From Acidobacteriota bacterium (lineage in GTDB: Bacteria > Acidobacteriota > Vicinamibacteria > Vicinamibacterales > UBA8438), in the NCBI GenBank assembly GCA_011523845.1, contig WTFV01000100.1, positions 1-64,000 on the forward strand: DNA of 64,000 bases, written 5' to 3'. The notes beneath the pieces were generated by a model, which did not search any database, had not been told where the DNA came from, and saw nothing but the letters and a program-made list of their open reading frames with translations. Below are positions 33,752 to 43,353 of the stretch, piece by piece (within the stretch, counting starts at the first letter, position 1; each line of letters starts with the position of its first letter). The translations under genes and the position numbers were made by a program.

Positions 33752-34534
33752 CTACCCGTCCAGCCCGTTTTCCGAGCCGCTTCGCGACGCGGCGTGCTTG
33801 CGAAGCAGCGCTTCCAGTTCAGTCGCCCGAGCTTCGGCAGCCGCGGCTCGCGTTTCGGCGGCGACAACCCGCGTTTCCGCGACCCGGCGGGCGGCGGCTT
33901 CTTTCAGGCGGCCCTCGGCCTCCCGCAAGCGGCCCTCGGCCTCCTCGTCGTGGCTGCGCAGATCGATGCCGGTCGCCGGATCCCGGAAGCGCATCTCCCG
34001 TCCCGGGGCCGCCCGCAGCTCCAGACCCAGCGTCTCGCTGCGCAGCGTCAGCGTGCCGTCCAGGGCCGTCGCCACCGGTTGACGCACGTAGCCCGACGGC
34101 GCCAACCGCTCTCCCTGCAGACGTGCCGGCAGATGGTCTCCCAACGGGTCGTACTGCCAGTACTCGCGTACGCCGAGACGGGCGTACACCGACCGCTTCG
34201 GCCCGACGTCTTCCCGCCACGTGCTAGGCGACGCGACCTCCAGCACGAAGGCCGGCGCCTGCCCCTCCTCCCACAGCTTGTAGTTGAGCCGCCGGCGCTT
34301 CTCCACGCCGAACACCACGAAGACGTCCGGGGCGATCGACACGCGCGGGTTGCCCTCCTCGTAATAGATGAGAAGGTCTCCCGACACGTACACGTCCCGG
34401 CGGTCCTTGAAACGGCGGGTCAGGGCGGCGATCCCGTACATGATCGCATCGCGCTGGGCGTCGTTCTCCGCCATCGGCTTGCCGTCCGAGCTCGGGTAGT
34501 GAATCGGCACGGCGGCAGGCGCGGGTTGCGTCAT
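33752..34534 (-). CDS. Uma2-family nuclease-fold protein
   Basis: A 260-residue protein. The restriction-endonuclease-like core of Uma2 (DUF820) is visible: DVYVSGDLLIYYEEGNPRVSIAPDVFVVFG with catalytic acids, PAFVLEVASPSTWREDVGPKRSVYARLGVREYWQYDP with the PD-(D/E)XK-like Glu and Lys, then the beta-rich LETLGLELRAAPGREMRFRDPATG segment. From about residue 195 a Glu/Arg/Ala coiled coil runs to the end. Uma2 proteins are widespread in cyanobacteria and Acidobacteriota with no settled role. Its tail is duplicated as the relic at 10282-10590. Confidence 0.85.
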   Translation of the reverse strand: MTQPAPAAVPIHYPSSDGKPMAENDAQRDAIMYGIAALTRRFKDRRDVYVSGDLLIYYEEGNPRVSIAPDVFVVFGVEKRRRLNYKLWEEGQAPAFVLEVASPSTWREDVGPKRSVYARLGVREYWQYDPLGDHLPARLQGERLAPSGYVRQPVATALDGTLTLRSETLGLELRAAPGREMRFRDPATGIDLRSHDEEAEGRLREAEGRLKEAAARRVAETRVVAAETRAAAAEARATELEALLRKHAASRSGSENGLDG

Positions 34535-34750
34535 TGCGGGACTTCTCCGGACGGTGCGGCAGTCCGCACGATTTCTCTCAAGCTACCACACGCTGCGCCG
34601 CCGTCGAGACCTCAGGGCGTACGCGCGGGGAAGGAAGCACGTACCGTGCCGACCGTCAGGCGCGGGGCCTGGAAGTGGTTGGGCTATATGCCGGCATACT
34701 TGCCGGCGAGAACAGGCAGGTGTTTGACATCTGCTCGACCCCGAGCCAAG

Positions 34751-35548
34751 ATGTTCATGATGCTCCAGCACGTCCCGAATCCGGACATCGACGCAAGGGC
34801 TGCCAAGGCCGGATTGAGATTCGGGGAGAGGAGCGTACACACCAGCCGGACGATCATGCTCGCAGAGCTCGGCGAGCTTTTCGCTGCCGTTCCGCCGGAA
34901 GCTGCGCGCGCGGAATACGCGGCCGCGATCGTCGACGACAACGTGCTAGGCAAGGCGACCATCGCGACCCGCCGCTGGACAGGCCAGCGTCTTGGTGAGC
35001 TGTACGCGCTCGATCCACGCGTGCCGATCTTCCGGGTGCTACGGCGCCTCTGGCTCGTCGACGTTCCGGGACGTCCCCTGCTGGCGATGCTGTGCGCGCT
35101 GGCGCGCGATCCCCTGCTGCGCTCGACATCGTCGGCCGTGCTCGCTCTGCCGGTCGGCGCGGAGCTCGTCCGGGCGAAGTTCCTGGACGAGATGCGAAAA
35201 GTCGTCGGGGTGCGGCTGAACGAGTCGGTACTCGACAAGGTGGCGCGAAACGCGGCGAGCTCGTGGGCGCAGTCGGGACACCTGCAAGGCCGCATGCGGA
35301 AGATGCGGACCAGCGTGGCGCCGACGCCCGGCTCCGTGGCGATGGCGCTCTGGATCGGTTCGCTCGAAGGGTTCGGCGGCCCGGCGCTGCTCGACTGCCG
35401 TTGGACGCGGGTGCTCGACCGTACCGGCCAGGATCTCCTGCCGGTGGCGTTCGAGGCGAAGCGACTCGGCTTGATCCACGCGCGCGCCGGTGGGGGCGTC
35501 GTCGAGATCGATGCGAGCCGGCTGGATCCCGCGGCGGCCAGGACTTGA
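34751..35548 (+). CDS. brxA: BREX BrxA-like protein (DUF1819)
   Basis: A 265-residue, mostly helical protein beginning the BREX operon. KAGLRFGERSVHTSRTIMLAELGELFAAVP, TRRWTGQRLGELYAL, LALPVGAELVRAKFLDEMRK and ARNAASSWAQSGHLQGRMRKMR fit the DUF1819/BrxA pattern. BrxA is a small DNA-binding protein of BREX phage defence. Only two bases separate it from the DUF1788 gene, as in brxA-brxB. The assignment rests partly on position, and a BrxE-like identity is the alternative. ATG 34751 is chosen; the 215 bp upstream hold no recognisable gene. Confidence 0.72.
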   Translation: MFMMLQHVPNPDIDARAAKAGLRFGERSVHTSRTIMLAELGELFAAVPPEAARAEYAAAIVDDNVLGKATIATRRWTGQRLGELYALDPRVPIFRVLRRLWLVDVPGRPLLAMLCALARDPLLRSTSSAVLALPVGAELVRAKFLDEMRKVVGVRLNESVLDKVARNAASSWAQSGHLQGRMRKMRTSVAPTPGSVAMALWIGSLEGFGGPALLDCRWTRVLDRTGQDLLPVAFEAKRLGLIHARAGGGVVEIDASRLDPAAART

Positions 35549-35550
35549 GT

Positions 35551-36108
35551 ATGGGCAGGATCGAAGACCTGGCGGCCGTCTACGAGCGACATGTGAGCGC
35601 GCCCTGGCAACGCAGCGTGTCCGGCGCGCAGCGGGTGATGCTGGTGGTCTACGACAAGGAGCTCGAACGCACGCTGCGGGACCGAATCGGTGAATTCGAG
35701 CAGGCGACGCGCCGTAGCGAGCACGACTGGACGCTCGTCGACTGCACGCGGTGGTTCGCCGAGTGGATGGCGCGGGACGAGTACCGCGAAGCCTGGTTCG
35801 AGGATCCGGATCTGCTCGGCATGAAGCTGGAAGGCGAGTTTCGCGAAGCGGTGGCCGACAGGCTGCGCACCGAACTCGAGGCGGCCGGCGACAACAGCGT
35901 GGTCGCGTTGCTGGGCGTGGCCTCCCTCTACGGCTTTCTGCGCGTCTCGGAGGCGATTCGTTCGGTCGAGCAGGCGATTCGCGGACGGCTGGTGGTGTTC
36001 TTTCCCGGCACGAAGAACGAGAGCAACTACCGGCTGCTCGACGCCCGCGACGGCTGGAACTATCTGGCCCAGGGGATCACGCTGCACGACGGAGGACCGG
36101 CGTTGTGA
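35551..36108 (+). CDS. brxB: BREX BrxB protein (DUF1788)
   Basis: A 185-residue protein. MGRIEDLAAVYERHVSAPWQ, VMLVVYDKELERTLRDRIGEF, and the end RLVVFFPGTKNESNYRLLDARDGWNYLAQGI match DUF1788, with the closing FFPG..YRLLDARDGWNYLA being the hallmark. BrxB is a conserved accessory of most BREX types with no known enzyme activity. Its stop overlaps the GTG of brxC (GTGA), so expression is coupled. Confidence 0.87.
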   Translation: MGRIEDLAAVYERHVSAPWQRSVSGAQRVMLVVYDKELERTLRDRIGEFEQATRRSEHDWTLVDCTRWFAEWMARDEYREAWFEDPDLLGMKLEGEFREAVADRLRTELEAAGDNSVVALLGVASLYGFLRVSEAIRSVEQAIRGRLVVFFPGTKNESNYRLLDARDGWNYLAQGITLHDGGPAL

Positions 36109-39100
36109 AGATCCACGAGGTGCTCGATCGCGACCCGCGCACGGCGCGGCTCGCCAACAACGGGCAGGCGCGCATCGTCGACGTCGCCGACGGGCCGGCG
36201 CTGGAGGAGCTGAGGGCCGAGATCGAGACCTTCGTCTGCGACGGGCAGTTCGGCGACGCCCTGCAGCGCATTCTCGACCGTTATCTCGCGAACCTCGGCA
36301 CCCCGAAGCAGGACTCCGCATGGGTCAGCGGCTTCTTCGGCAGCGGCAAGTCGCACCTCCTGAAGATGCTCACCCATCTGTGGGTGAATACCGCGTTCCC
36401 CGACGGGACGACCGCGCGCGGTTTGGTTCGCGGCGGACTGCCCGACGAGGTGCAGGCGCAGCTTCGCGAGCTGGACGTTCACGCACACCGGGCCGGAAGG
36501 TCTCCCGTGGCGGCCGCGGGAACCCTGCTCGGCGGCAGCGTCGATCACGTCCGTCACAGCGTGCTTGCCATTCTGCTGCGCGCCCGCGGCCTGCCCGCGC
36601 TGTATCCCCTGGCGCGCTTCTGCTTCTGGCTGCGCGAGCAGGGGCTGCTCGAGGGCGTTCGCGCGGCGGTGGAGGTGGCCGGCAAGGACTGGCTGCGCGA
36701 GCTCAACAACCTCTACGTCAGTCCCGTCATCGCCGACGCGATCATTGCCGCGGATGCCGGCTTCGCGGAGGACGGCAAGGCGGCGCGGCAGCTTCTGACG
36801 CAGCAGTTCCCGCCATTGAAGACCGACATCTCGACCGAGCAGTTCATCGAGGCCGCCCGGCTGGCCCTGTCGGCGCCCGCCGACCGTCGCCTGACGGCTC
36901 CGCCCGGCGCCCAACCAACCCTGCCCGCGTCCGCGCCGTCATACGGCGCAGACGCCGGGAACGGCGAGTTGCCGCACACCGTGCTCGTGCTGGACGAGGT
37001 GCAGCAGTACATCAACGAGGCCCAGGATCGCTCGGCCGTTCTCACGGAAGTGGCCGAGGCGGTGCAGACCCAGTTCGACAGCCGCGTCATGCTCGTCGGC
37101 GCGGGGCAGTCGGCGCTCTCGGCCGGCGCCCCGGCGCTGATGTGGCTCCGCGACCGGTTCCGGATCGCCGTCGAGCTGACGGATGCGGACGTCGAGGCAG
37201 TGACCCGCAAGGTGCTCCTGCACAAGCGACCGAGCGCCGGCCCGGCGATCGAGCGGATGTTCGAGACGCACGCGGGCGAGGTCGCTCGGCATCTGCAGGG
37301 CACCCGACTGGGCTCGCGGCCGGAGGACGCGCGCAACCGCGTGGCCGACTATCCCCTGCTCTGCACCCGCCGGCGCTTCTGGGAGGCGTGCTTCCAGGCG
37401 GCCGACGCCGCCGGCAGCCACAGCCAGCTCCGGTCGCAGTTGCGCATTCTGCACGACTCGCTCGGAAACGTGGCCGACCGCGAGCTCGGCGCCGTCATTC
37501 CCGCCAGCGACCTCTTCAACGCGCTCGCGCCGAATCTGGTCGGCACGGGCGTGCTGCTCAACGAGATCAACACCCGGATCCAGAAGCTGGACGACGGCAG
37601 CGACGAGGGGCAGCTTCGGCGTGACCTCTGCGGGCTGGTCTTCCTGATCGGGAAGCTGCCGCGACAGGAAGGCACGGACGTCGGCGTGCGCGCCAATGCG
37701 GCCACGCTGGCCGATCTCGTCATGGACGACGTTGCGACGGACTCCGGTCCCCGGCGCCACGATATAGCCCATACGCTCGAGTCGCTGGCGAAGGACGGCG
37801 TGCTCATGCGGGTCGGCGAAGAGTACCGGCTGCAAACGACCGAGGGCGCCGAGTGGGACCGCGCCTTTCACGAGCGCCGGCAGGCCCTGACCGAGGTCGA
37901 GATCGCCACGCGCCGCGATCAGCTCTTCGCCCGGGCCGTCCAGGAAGTGCTGGGCGAAATCAGGCCCGTGCAGGGGCAGGCCAGGCTGCGCCGCAAGCTG
38001 GCGATGCATGCCGGCGCCGAGCCGCCGCCTGCGAATGGCGAGGTCGTCAGCGTCTGGCTGCGCGACGGCTGGTCGTGCGGACGAAAGGACGTGGACAACG
38101 AGGCGCGCCGGCTGGGCGCCGACGAACCGACCCTGCACGTCCATCTGCCGAAGAAGAGCGCCGATCTGCTCAGGGGCCACGTCCTCGACGTCGAAGCGGC
38201 TCGGCAGGTGCTCGAACACTACGGCGTTCCCGCCTCGCCGGAAGGCCGGGAGGCTCGCGAGAGCATGGAGAGCCGGCGCACCGGCGCGGTCCAGGACCGG
38301 GACGCGATCGTCCGGGACGTGCTGCGGGCCGCGACGGTTCTCCAGAGCGGCGGCACCGAGGTATTCGGGGAAGGCCTGAGCGAGAAGCTCAAGACGGGCG
38401 CCGGCGCGTCGCTCGCCCGTCTCTTTCCAAGGTTCGACGAGGGGGATCATCGCGGATGGGAGGCCGCGGTGACACGCGCGAAGCAGGGTTCGGACCAGCC
38501 GCTCAAGGTCGTCGGCTGGGATGGCGCGACTGACGGCCACCCGGTCGCCAAGGAGGTGCTCGGCACGGTCGGCGCCGGAGCCCGGGGCACCGCGATCCAC
38601 AAGGCACTCAAGGCCGCCCCCTGCGGCTGGCCCCAGGACGCCATCGACGCCGTGCTCATTGCGCTGCATCGGGCCGGTCATCTGCGCGCGACCCGAAACG
38701 GGCAGCCGGTGGCCGCGGGAGATCTCGACCAAGCCGGGATCAAGGCGGCGGAGTTCCGTCCGGAGAAGGTTCGTCTGACCACGAGTCAGAGGATTGCATT
38801 GCGGGGGCTGTTCGGGAAGCTCGGGGTCAACACGAAGAGTGGAGAGGAGGAGCGCCGGGCACCGGATTTCCTGGGGGCACTTGAGCAGCTCGCCGGCCGT
38901 ACGGGTGGGCCGGCGCCGCTGCCGCCCGCGCCGGACACGGCGATCATCGACGACCTGAAGCGGCTGGCCGGCGCCGAGCAGCTTGCGGAGATCCACGGGA
39001 GGAAGGACGAGCTGGGCCGCTGGACCGAGGACTGGACCGCCCTCGCGGAGCGCGCCGAGGTCAGGATGCCGCGCTGGAAACTGGCGCTCGCCTTTCGCCG

Positions 39101-39695
39101 TCACGCCGCCGGGTTGCCGGTCGCCGCAGTGGTTGGGGCGGACATCGATGCCGTCGTGGCGCAGCGTTCACTGTTGACGGGGACGGATCAGGTCGGGCCG
39201 ATCGTCGCCACGTCGGCCGCCGCGTTGCGCGAGGCGCTGGCCGAGAAGCACAAGGACCTCACCGCGGCGATTGAGACGGCCGGCACGACGCTCGCCGGCG
39301 ACGCGACCTGGTCGAAGCTCGACGCCACGGCGCAGGATGAGATTCGCCGGCGACTCGGCCTCGACGCGCCGGCTGCGCTCAACGTGGCGACGGACACCGA
39401 TCTGTTGCGCACGCTCGACGCCCGCTCGCTCGCGGCGTGGCGATCCGAGATCGACGCGGTGGAGGCGCGGATCGGACAGGCGTTGCAGGAAGCGGCGGAG
39501 CGGATCGATACCGACACGCCTCCCGACCGCGGGGAGGTGACGGACGGCACGAGTCCGCCGACGCCTCCTCGCACGATGACCGTCGAGGTTCGCCGCGGCA
39601 CGCTTGTGGATGAGGCGGCGGTTCGTGAATGGCTGCGAGAGCAGGAAGGTAAGCTGATGGAGGCGGTCCGAACCGGGCCGGTGATCGTCCGCTAG
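36105..39695 (+). CDS. brxC: BREX P-loop ATPase BrxC
   Basis: A 1,196-residue protein, normal for BrxC/PglY. It begins KIHEVLDRDPRTARLANNGQARI. The Walker A motif is SGFFGSGKSHLLKML at about residues 75-89, and the Walker B VLVLDEVQQYI at 293-303. VGAGQSALSAG follows as the sensor region, and a long helical C-terminal half with a charged end completes it. BrxC is a large AAA-like ATPase that forms part of the BREX complex and likely couples recognition of unmodified phage DNA to defence. The frame is intact from the GTG start in overlap with brxB to 39695. A 40-bp gap follows before unrelated ATPase cargo. Confidence 0.9.
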   Translation: MKIHEVLDRDPRTARLANNGQARIVDVADGPALEELRAEIETFVCDGQFGDALQRILDRYLANLGTPKQDSAWVSGFFGSGKSHLLKMLTHLWVNTAFPDGTTARGLVRGGLPDEVQAQLRELDVHAHRAGRSPVAAAGTLLGGSVDHVRHSVLAILLRARGLPALYPLARFCFWLREQGLLEGVRAAVEVAGKDWLRELNNLYVSPVIADAIIAADAGFAEDGKAARQLLTQQFPPLKTDISTEQFIEAARLALSAPADRRLTAPPGAQPTLPASAPSYGADAGNGELPHTVLVLDEVQQYINEAQDRSAVLTEVAEAVQTQFDSRVMLVGAGQSALSAGAPALMWLRDRFRIAVELTDADVEAVTRKVLLHKRPSAGPAIERMFETHAGEVARHLQGTRLGSRPEDARNRVADYPLLCTRRRFWEACFQAADAAGSHSQLRSQLRILHDSLGNVADRELGAVIPASDLFNALAPNLVGTGVLLNEINTRIQKLDDGSDEGQLRRDLCGLVFLIGKLPRQEGTDVGVRANAATLADLVMDDVATDSGPRRHDIAHTLESLAKDGVLMRVGEEYRLQTTEGAEWDRAFHERRQALTEVEIATRRDQLFARAVQEVLGEIRPVQGQARLRRKLAMHAGAEPPPANGEVVSVWLRDGWSCGRKDVDNEARRLGADEPTLHVHLPKKSADLLRGHVLDVEAARQVLEHYGVPASPEGREARESMESRRTGAVQDRDAIVRDVLRAATVLQSGGTEVFGEGLSEKLKTGAGASLARLFPRFDEGDHRGWEAAVTRAKQGSDQPLKVVGWDGATDGHPVAKEVLGTVGAGARGTAIHKALKAAPCGWPQDAIDAVLIALHRAGHLRATRNGQPVAAGDLDQAGIKAAEFRPEKVRLTTSQRIALRGLFGKLGVNTKSGEEERRAPDFLGALEQLAGRTGGPAPLPPAPDTAIIDDLKRLAGAEQLAEIHGRKDELGRWTEDWTALAERAEVRMPRWKLALAFRRHAAGLPVAAVVGADIDAVVAQRSLLTGTDQVGPIVATSAAALREALAEKHKDLTAAIETAGTTLAGDATWSKLDATAQDEIRRRLGLDAPAALNVATDTDLLRTLDARSLAAWRSEIDAVEARIGQALQEAAERIDTDTPPDRGEVTDGTSPPTPPRTMTVEVRRGTLVDEAAVREWLREQEGKLMEAVRTGPVIVR

Positions 39696-39735
39696 CCCTC
39701 GTCGCGATGGGTCTGCGCGGACGGAGAGAGTGCCG

Positions 39736-40854
39736 ATGCTTCGGAACCTCAGGCTGGAAAAGTACCGCAGCTTCGACGACTACGAGCTGGGCAACCTGTC
39801 GCGCGTCAATCTGCTCGTCGGCAAGAACGACTGCGGGAAGACGTCGATTCTGGAGGCGATTCACTTCCTGGTGTCGCGGGGTGATCCGGAGGTTCTTGCC
39901 AGGTGCGCGGAGCGGCGCGGCGAAGGCGCCGATGTCGCGCCCCGGAGCGCGGCTCCGTCTCTGGCCGAGGCAGGATCGAGGCCCCGCCGGACCGGCCCGA
40001 GCATTGCTCGCTTCTTCTTCGGTCACCGTTTCGGACCGGACGAGGCCTTTCGGATTGCGAGCGAGGGGCGCGGGTGCGTCTCCGTGGAGGTCCGCCTTCA
40101 TGACGAATCCCTTCCTTTCGCTGACGACCAGGATCCCCCGGTATTCGATCTGCTGATTCGGAGCGGCACGCTGGACAAGACGTTCGGCATCCCCGTCACC
40201 GAGAGCGGCTGCATGGTGAATTATCGACAGCACCGATTTCGAGGCCCGTGGCTCGACAGGGCGTCGCCGACGCCGGCGGTGCAGTTCGTCACACTCGAAT
40301 CTCTCGGCAACGAAGCCTTGCGGGAGGCATGGGATACCGCGTTGAAGGAGGGGCGCGAAGCCGAAGCGATCGATGCGGTCCGGCTTCTGCACGAGGACCT
40401 CGAGTCGATCGTCGTTCTGACGAGTGATTCGTCTCGCACCGGATCGGGTCGTGCCGGTGTCCTGCTCGGATTCGGCGGGACCGGTCGCCGCGAGCGCGTT
40501 CCCCTCGGGAGCCACGGCGACGGCATGCATCGGCTGCTGGCGCTTTCCCTCGCCCTGATACAGGCCGCCGATGGAGTGCTGCTGATCGACGAGATCGACA
40601 CCGGGCTGCACTGGACGGTACTGGAGGACATGTGGCGGCTGGTAATCGAGACGGCGCGCAAGTCGTCGGTGCAGGTGTTCGCCACGACGCACAGCTACGA
40701 CTGCATCCGGGGGCTTGCAGCGTTGGCGGAATCTCATTCCGCTCTGGTCGGGGATGTGTCCATTCACAAAATCGAGCGCGCGCTGCGCAAGGCGGTACGC
40801 TTTGCCGAAGAGGACATTCCGGCGATTGTCGATCAGAACATCGAGGTCCGGTGA
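39736..40854 (+). CDS. OLD-type ATPase, partner 1a
   Basis: A 372-residue ABC/SMC-like ATPase with RecF/OLD features. MLRNLRLEKYRSFDDYELGNLSRVN leads to Walker A LLVGKNDCGKTSILEA. LGSHGDGMHRLLALSLALIQ is the signature region, LLIDEIDTGLHWTVLEDMW the Walker B, and VFATTHSYDCIRGLAAL the D-loop/His switch. The Toprim nuclease domain of one-chain OLD proteins is absent. The next gene, two bases later, supplies a Toprim-like protein. This split ATPase plus Toprim layout is that of PARIS-like defence systems. The start could also be a GTG at 39730. Confidence 0.8.
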   Translation: MLRNLRLEKYRSFDDYELGNLSRVNLLVGKNDCGKTSILEAIHFLVSRGDPEVLARCAERRGEGADVAPRSAAPSLAEAGSRPRRTGPSIARFFFGHRFGPDEAFRIASEGRGCVSVEVRLHDESLPFADDQDPPVFDLLIRSGTLDKTFGIPVTESGCMVNYRQHRFRGPWLDRASPTPAVQFVTLESLGNEALREAWDTALKEGREAEAIDAVRLLHEDLESIVVLTSDSSRTGSGRAGVLLGFGGTGRRERVPLGSHGDGMHRLLALSLALIQAADGVLLIDEIDTGLHWTVLEDMWRLVIETARKSSVQVFATTHSYDCIRGLAALAESHSALVGDVSIHKIERALRKAVRFAEEDIPAIVDQNIEVR

Positions 40855-40856
40855 GC

Positions 40857-41525
40857 ATGGCGCAACAGCGATCCAGCCTGCGCGTGGAAGGCGGCGATGA
40901 CCTGCATGCGATCCTGCACTTGCTCATCCGAAACGGTATCGACTACGGCCAGCAGCAGCGGCCTTCGTGGTTTCCGTTGATCGAGGAGGTAAAGGGCGGC
41001 AAGACGGGAGTCCTCGACAACGTCGAGCGGCTGGTGCGGGCAAGCAGCAACGGGCGAATCGGCTTCGTGCTGGATGCGGACGACTCGGTCCGGGATACGT
41101 GGCGCGCCATGATGTCTCGCCTCCGGCAAGTCGGCCTGGATCCACCCCCGGCGGTTCCCCCACCGGGCTTCGTGGGTGACTCCGTTGAGTACAGCGCGCG
41201 CGTCGGGGTGTGGCTGATGCCGGACAACCAGCAGGAGGGCGAGCACGGAGAAGGAACCCTGGAGCGCTTTCTCGAGACCCTGGTTCAGGAGGCGGATCCG
41301 CTGCTGCCACATGCGCGAGAGGCTACCAGGCGGGCAAAGACCGATCACGGAGCGAGTTATTCCGACGGTGATGTAAGAAAGGCAGTACTGCATGCGTGGC
41401 TCGCATGGCAGCGGGAGCCCGGACTGCCGTACGGCACGGCTATCAAGGCCCGGTATTTTCGCCATGACAGCCCCGTGGCCGAGAGCTTCGTTGCCTGGTT
41501 TCGTCGCGTGTTCGAGGGCGGTTGA
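40857..41525 (+). CDS. DUF3226 Toprim-like protein, partner 1b
   Basis: A 222-residue protein. SSLRVEGGDDLHAILHLL carries the Toprim Glu, and IGFVLDADDS carries the DxD pair, as in DUF3226. WLMPDNQQEGEHGEGTLERFLETLVQE is a family segment. The N-terminal GDDLHAI and C-terminal RYFRHDSPVAESFVAWFRRVFE also fit. The protein is likely the nuclease or effector of the upstream ATPase. The ATG is two bases after that gene's stop, so they are co-translated. Confidence 0.75.
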   Translation: MAQQRSSLRVEGGDDLHAILHLLIRNGIDYGQQQRPSWFPLIEEVKGGKTGVLDNVERLVRASSNGRIGFVLDADDSVRDTWRAMMSRLRQVGLDPPPAVPPPGFVGDSVEYSARVGVWLMPDNQQEGEHGEGTLERFLETLVQEADPLLPHAREATRRAKTDHGASYSDGDVRKAVLHAWLAWQREPGLPYGTAIKARYFRHDSPVAESFVAWFRRVFEGG

Positions 41526-41536
41526 GGGCGATCCCG

Positions 41537-42721
41537 ATGCGAATCATCCAGCGACTCCGCATGCCCGGCCTACTGTCGTTTCCGCCCGACATGGATTTCT
41601 TCGAGCTACACTCTCTGAACGTCCTGATCGGCCCGAACGCATCGGGAAAATCGAACTTTATGGACACGCTGGAGCTGTTGCACGCGTTGCCGACGGACTT
41701 CGCGGCGGCCGTGCGGAAGGGCGGGGGCGCGGAGGAGTGGTTGTGGAAGGGCGGCCTCCAGACACTGCCGGCTGCGATCGATGTAGAAGTCGATTCCGGC
41801 GACTTGCTCAACAGGCGGTTTCGGTACCGGCTCTCGTTTGCGGCCGCAGGGCCACGGGTCAGCATCGTCGACGAATTGATCGATGAACCGAGGGACCGAC
41901 GCGGTGTCGAGAGACCGTCCTACTACTACTTCCACCAGGGGCGTCCCGAGATCGACATCCGTGTGCAGACCGCGGATGGCCCGCGATTGGAGAAACGGGC
42001 GGTGCAGTTGGATGATCGCTCTCTCGATCAGTCGGTTCTGGCGCAACGCAAGGATCCGGATTTCTATCCGGAACTGTTTTGGCTTGGCGCGATCTTCGGC
42101 GACATCCGGGCGTTCCGTGAATGGACGTTCGGCCCGCACGGCGCGCGGCAGCCGCAGCGAACGGATTTTCCCACGGATCAGTTGCTTCCCGACGCGAGCA
42201 ACCTGGCGCTCGTACTCAACCAGGTCGAACACAAGGTCGGTCCGATTTTCGACGATTACCTGAAGCGCTTCATTCCTCGATTCAAACGGATGACTACCTC
42301 GATCGAAGGCGGAACCGTGCAGTTGTATCTGCACGAGTCCGGGCTGCGGGCGCCGACTCCAGCCACGCGGCTGTCGGACGGCACGATTCGCCTGTTGGCG
42401 CTGCTGGCCACGCTGCTGCATCCGTTTCCGCCGACGCTGGTATGCATCGAAGAGCCCGAGCTCGGATTGCATCCCGACGCGGTTGCTCTGCTCGCCGAGC
42501 TGTTGATCGAAGCCTCCGACCGGATGCAGCTTGTGGTCACGACCCATTCGGATGCGCTGGTGTCGGCGCTGACCAGTCAACCCGAGGCCATCGTGGCGTG
42601 CGAAAGACCAGGGGCCGGGACCGAACTGCGTCGCCTCGACCCCGAGAAACTCGCGTCGTGGCTGGACAACTATCGGCTGGGCGACCTGTGGCGCATGGGC
42701 GAACTCGGAGCGAACCCGTGA
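41537..42721 (+). CDS. OLD-type ATPase, partner 2a
   Basis: A 394-residue ATPase, distinct from the first. MRIIQRLRMPGLLSFPPDMDFFELHSLN leads to Walker A LIGPNASGKSNFMDTLELL. LSDGTIRLLALLATLLHPFPP is the signature, LVCIEEPELGLHPDAV the Walker B, and LVVTTHSDALVSALTSQPEAIV the switch region. No Toprim domain is fused. Its stop overlaps the start of the following DUF4276 gene (GTGA). It belongs to the AAA_15/AAA_21 group used by several abortive defence systems. ATG 41537 is preferred over a TTG at 41522. Confidence 0.8.
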   Translation: MRIIQRLRMPGLLSFPPDMDFFELHSLNVLIGPNASGKSNFMDTLELLHALPTDFAAAVRKGGGAEEWLWKGGLQTLPAAIDVEVDSGDLLNRRFRYRLSFAAAGPRVSIVDELIDEPRDRRGVERPSYYYFHQGRPEIDIRVQTADGPRLEKRAVQLDDRSLDQSVLAQRKDPDFYPELFWLGAIFGDIRAFREWTFGPHGARQPQRTDFPTDQLLPDASNLALVLNQVEHKVGPIFDDYLKRFIPRFKRMTTSIEGGTVQLYLHESGLRAPTPATRLSDGTIRLLALLATLLHPFPPTLVCIEEPELGLHPDAVALLAELLIEASDRMQLVVTTHSDALVSALTSQPEAIVACERPGAGTELRRLDPEKLASWLDNYRLGDLWRMGELGANP

Positions 42722-43353
42722 GCGGCGTGGCGATCTACATGGAAGGCGGCGGTCGCGGCCCGGACACGAGGGCGGCGCTTCGTCGGGGAATGGACGCGCT
42801 GTTGGGGCCGGTCAAGCGGGCAGCCCGGGACAAGTCGCTGCGCTGGAAGCTGATCTGTTGCGGCCCGCGAGACGAAGCGCTCCGCGGCTTCCGGAACGCT
42901 GCGCGCAACGGCGAGGCCGCCATCGTGTTGCTGCTGGTGGATGCGGAAGGGCCGGTCGCCACGGGTCCCTGCGAACACCTGCACGCCCGCGACGGCTGGG
43001 ACATGCGGGGCGTCGACGCAACATCGGTGCACCTGATGGCGCAGACGATGGAGGCGTGGATCGTCGCTGATGCGGATGCGCTGGGCCGCTACTACGGGCA
43101 GGGATTCAATGCCGGGGCCTTGCCGAGAGCGGTGGATCTGGAGAGCGTGGCCAAGCAGGATCTGGAGCGTGCGCTGCGCCGGGCGACAGACGGCACGCGC
43201 AAGGGACGTTACAGGAAGATTGAGGATGCGAGCGACCTGCTGCAACGGATCGATGCCGAGAGGGTGAAAGCGAGATGCCGGCACTGCCGGCGGCTGTTCG
43301 ACGAACTCGGGGGAATGATCGATGCGGCCCGAGGGAAGGCGGTAGCGCGATGA
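42718..43353 (+). CDS. DUF4276 Toprim-like protein, partner 2b
   Basis: A 211-residue protein from a GTG overlapping the ATPase stop. AIYMEGGGRGPDTRAALRRGM contains the family-opening Glu. IVLLLVDAEGPVA is the Asp-containing strand. VHLMAQTMEAWIVADADALGRYYG and FNAGALPRAVDLESVAKQDLERALRRAT are DUF4276 landmarks. DUF4276 is a Toprim-related family repeatedly paired with AAA ATPases in defence loci. Together with the preceding gene it forms the second ATPase-Toprim couple. The next gene starts in a 4-bp overlap (ATGA). Confidence 0.78.
   Translation: MSGVAIYMEGGGRGPDTRAALRRGMDALLGPVKRAARDKSLRWKLICCGPRDEALRGFRNAARNGEAAIVLLLVDAEGPVATGPCEHLHARDGWDMRGVDATSVHLMAQTMEAWIVADADALGRYYGQGFNAGALPRAVDLESVAKQDLERALRRATDGTRKGRYRKIEDASDLLQRIDAERVKARCRHCRRLFDELGGMIDAARGKAVAR

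Noticed and set aside
36939..39104. 721-codon minus-strand frame opposite brxC
   Set aside because: Shadow of a convincing BrxC; no motif on the minus strand.
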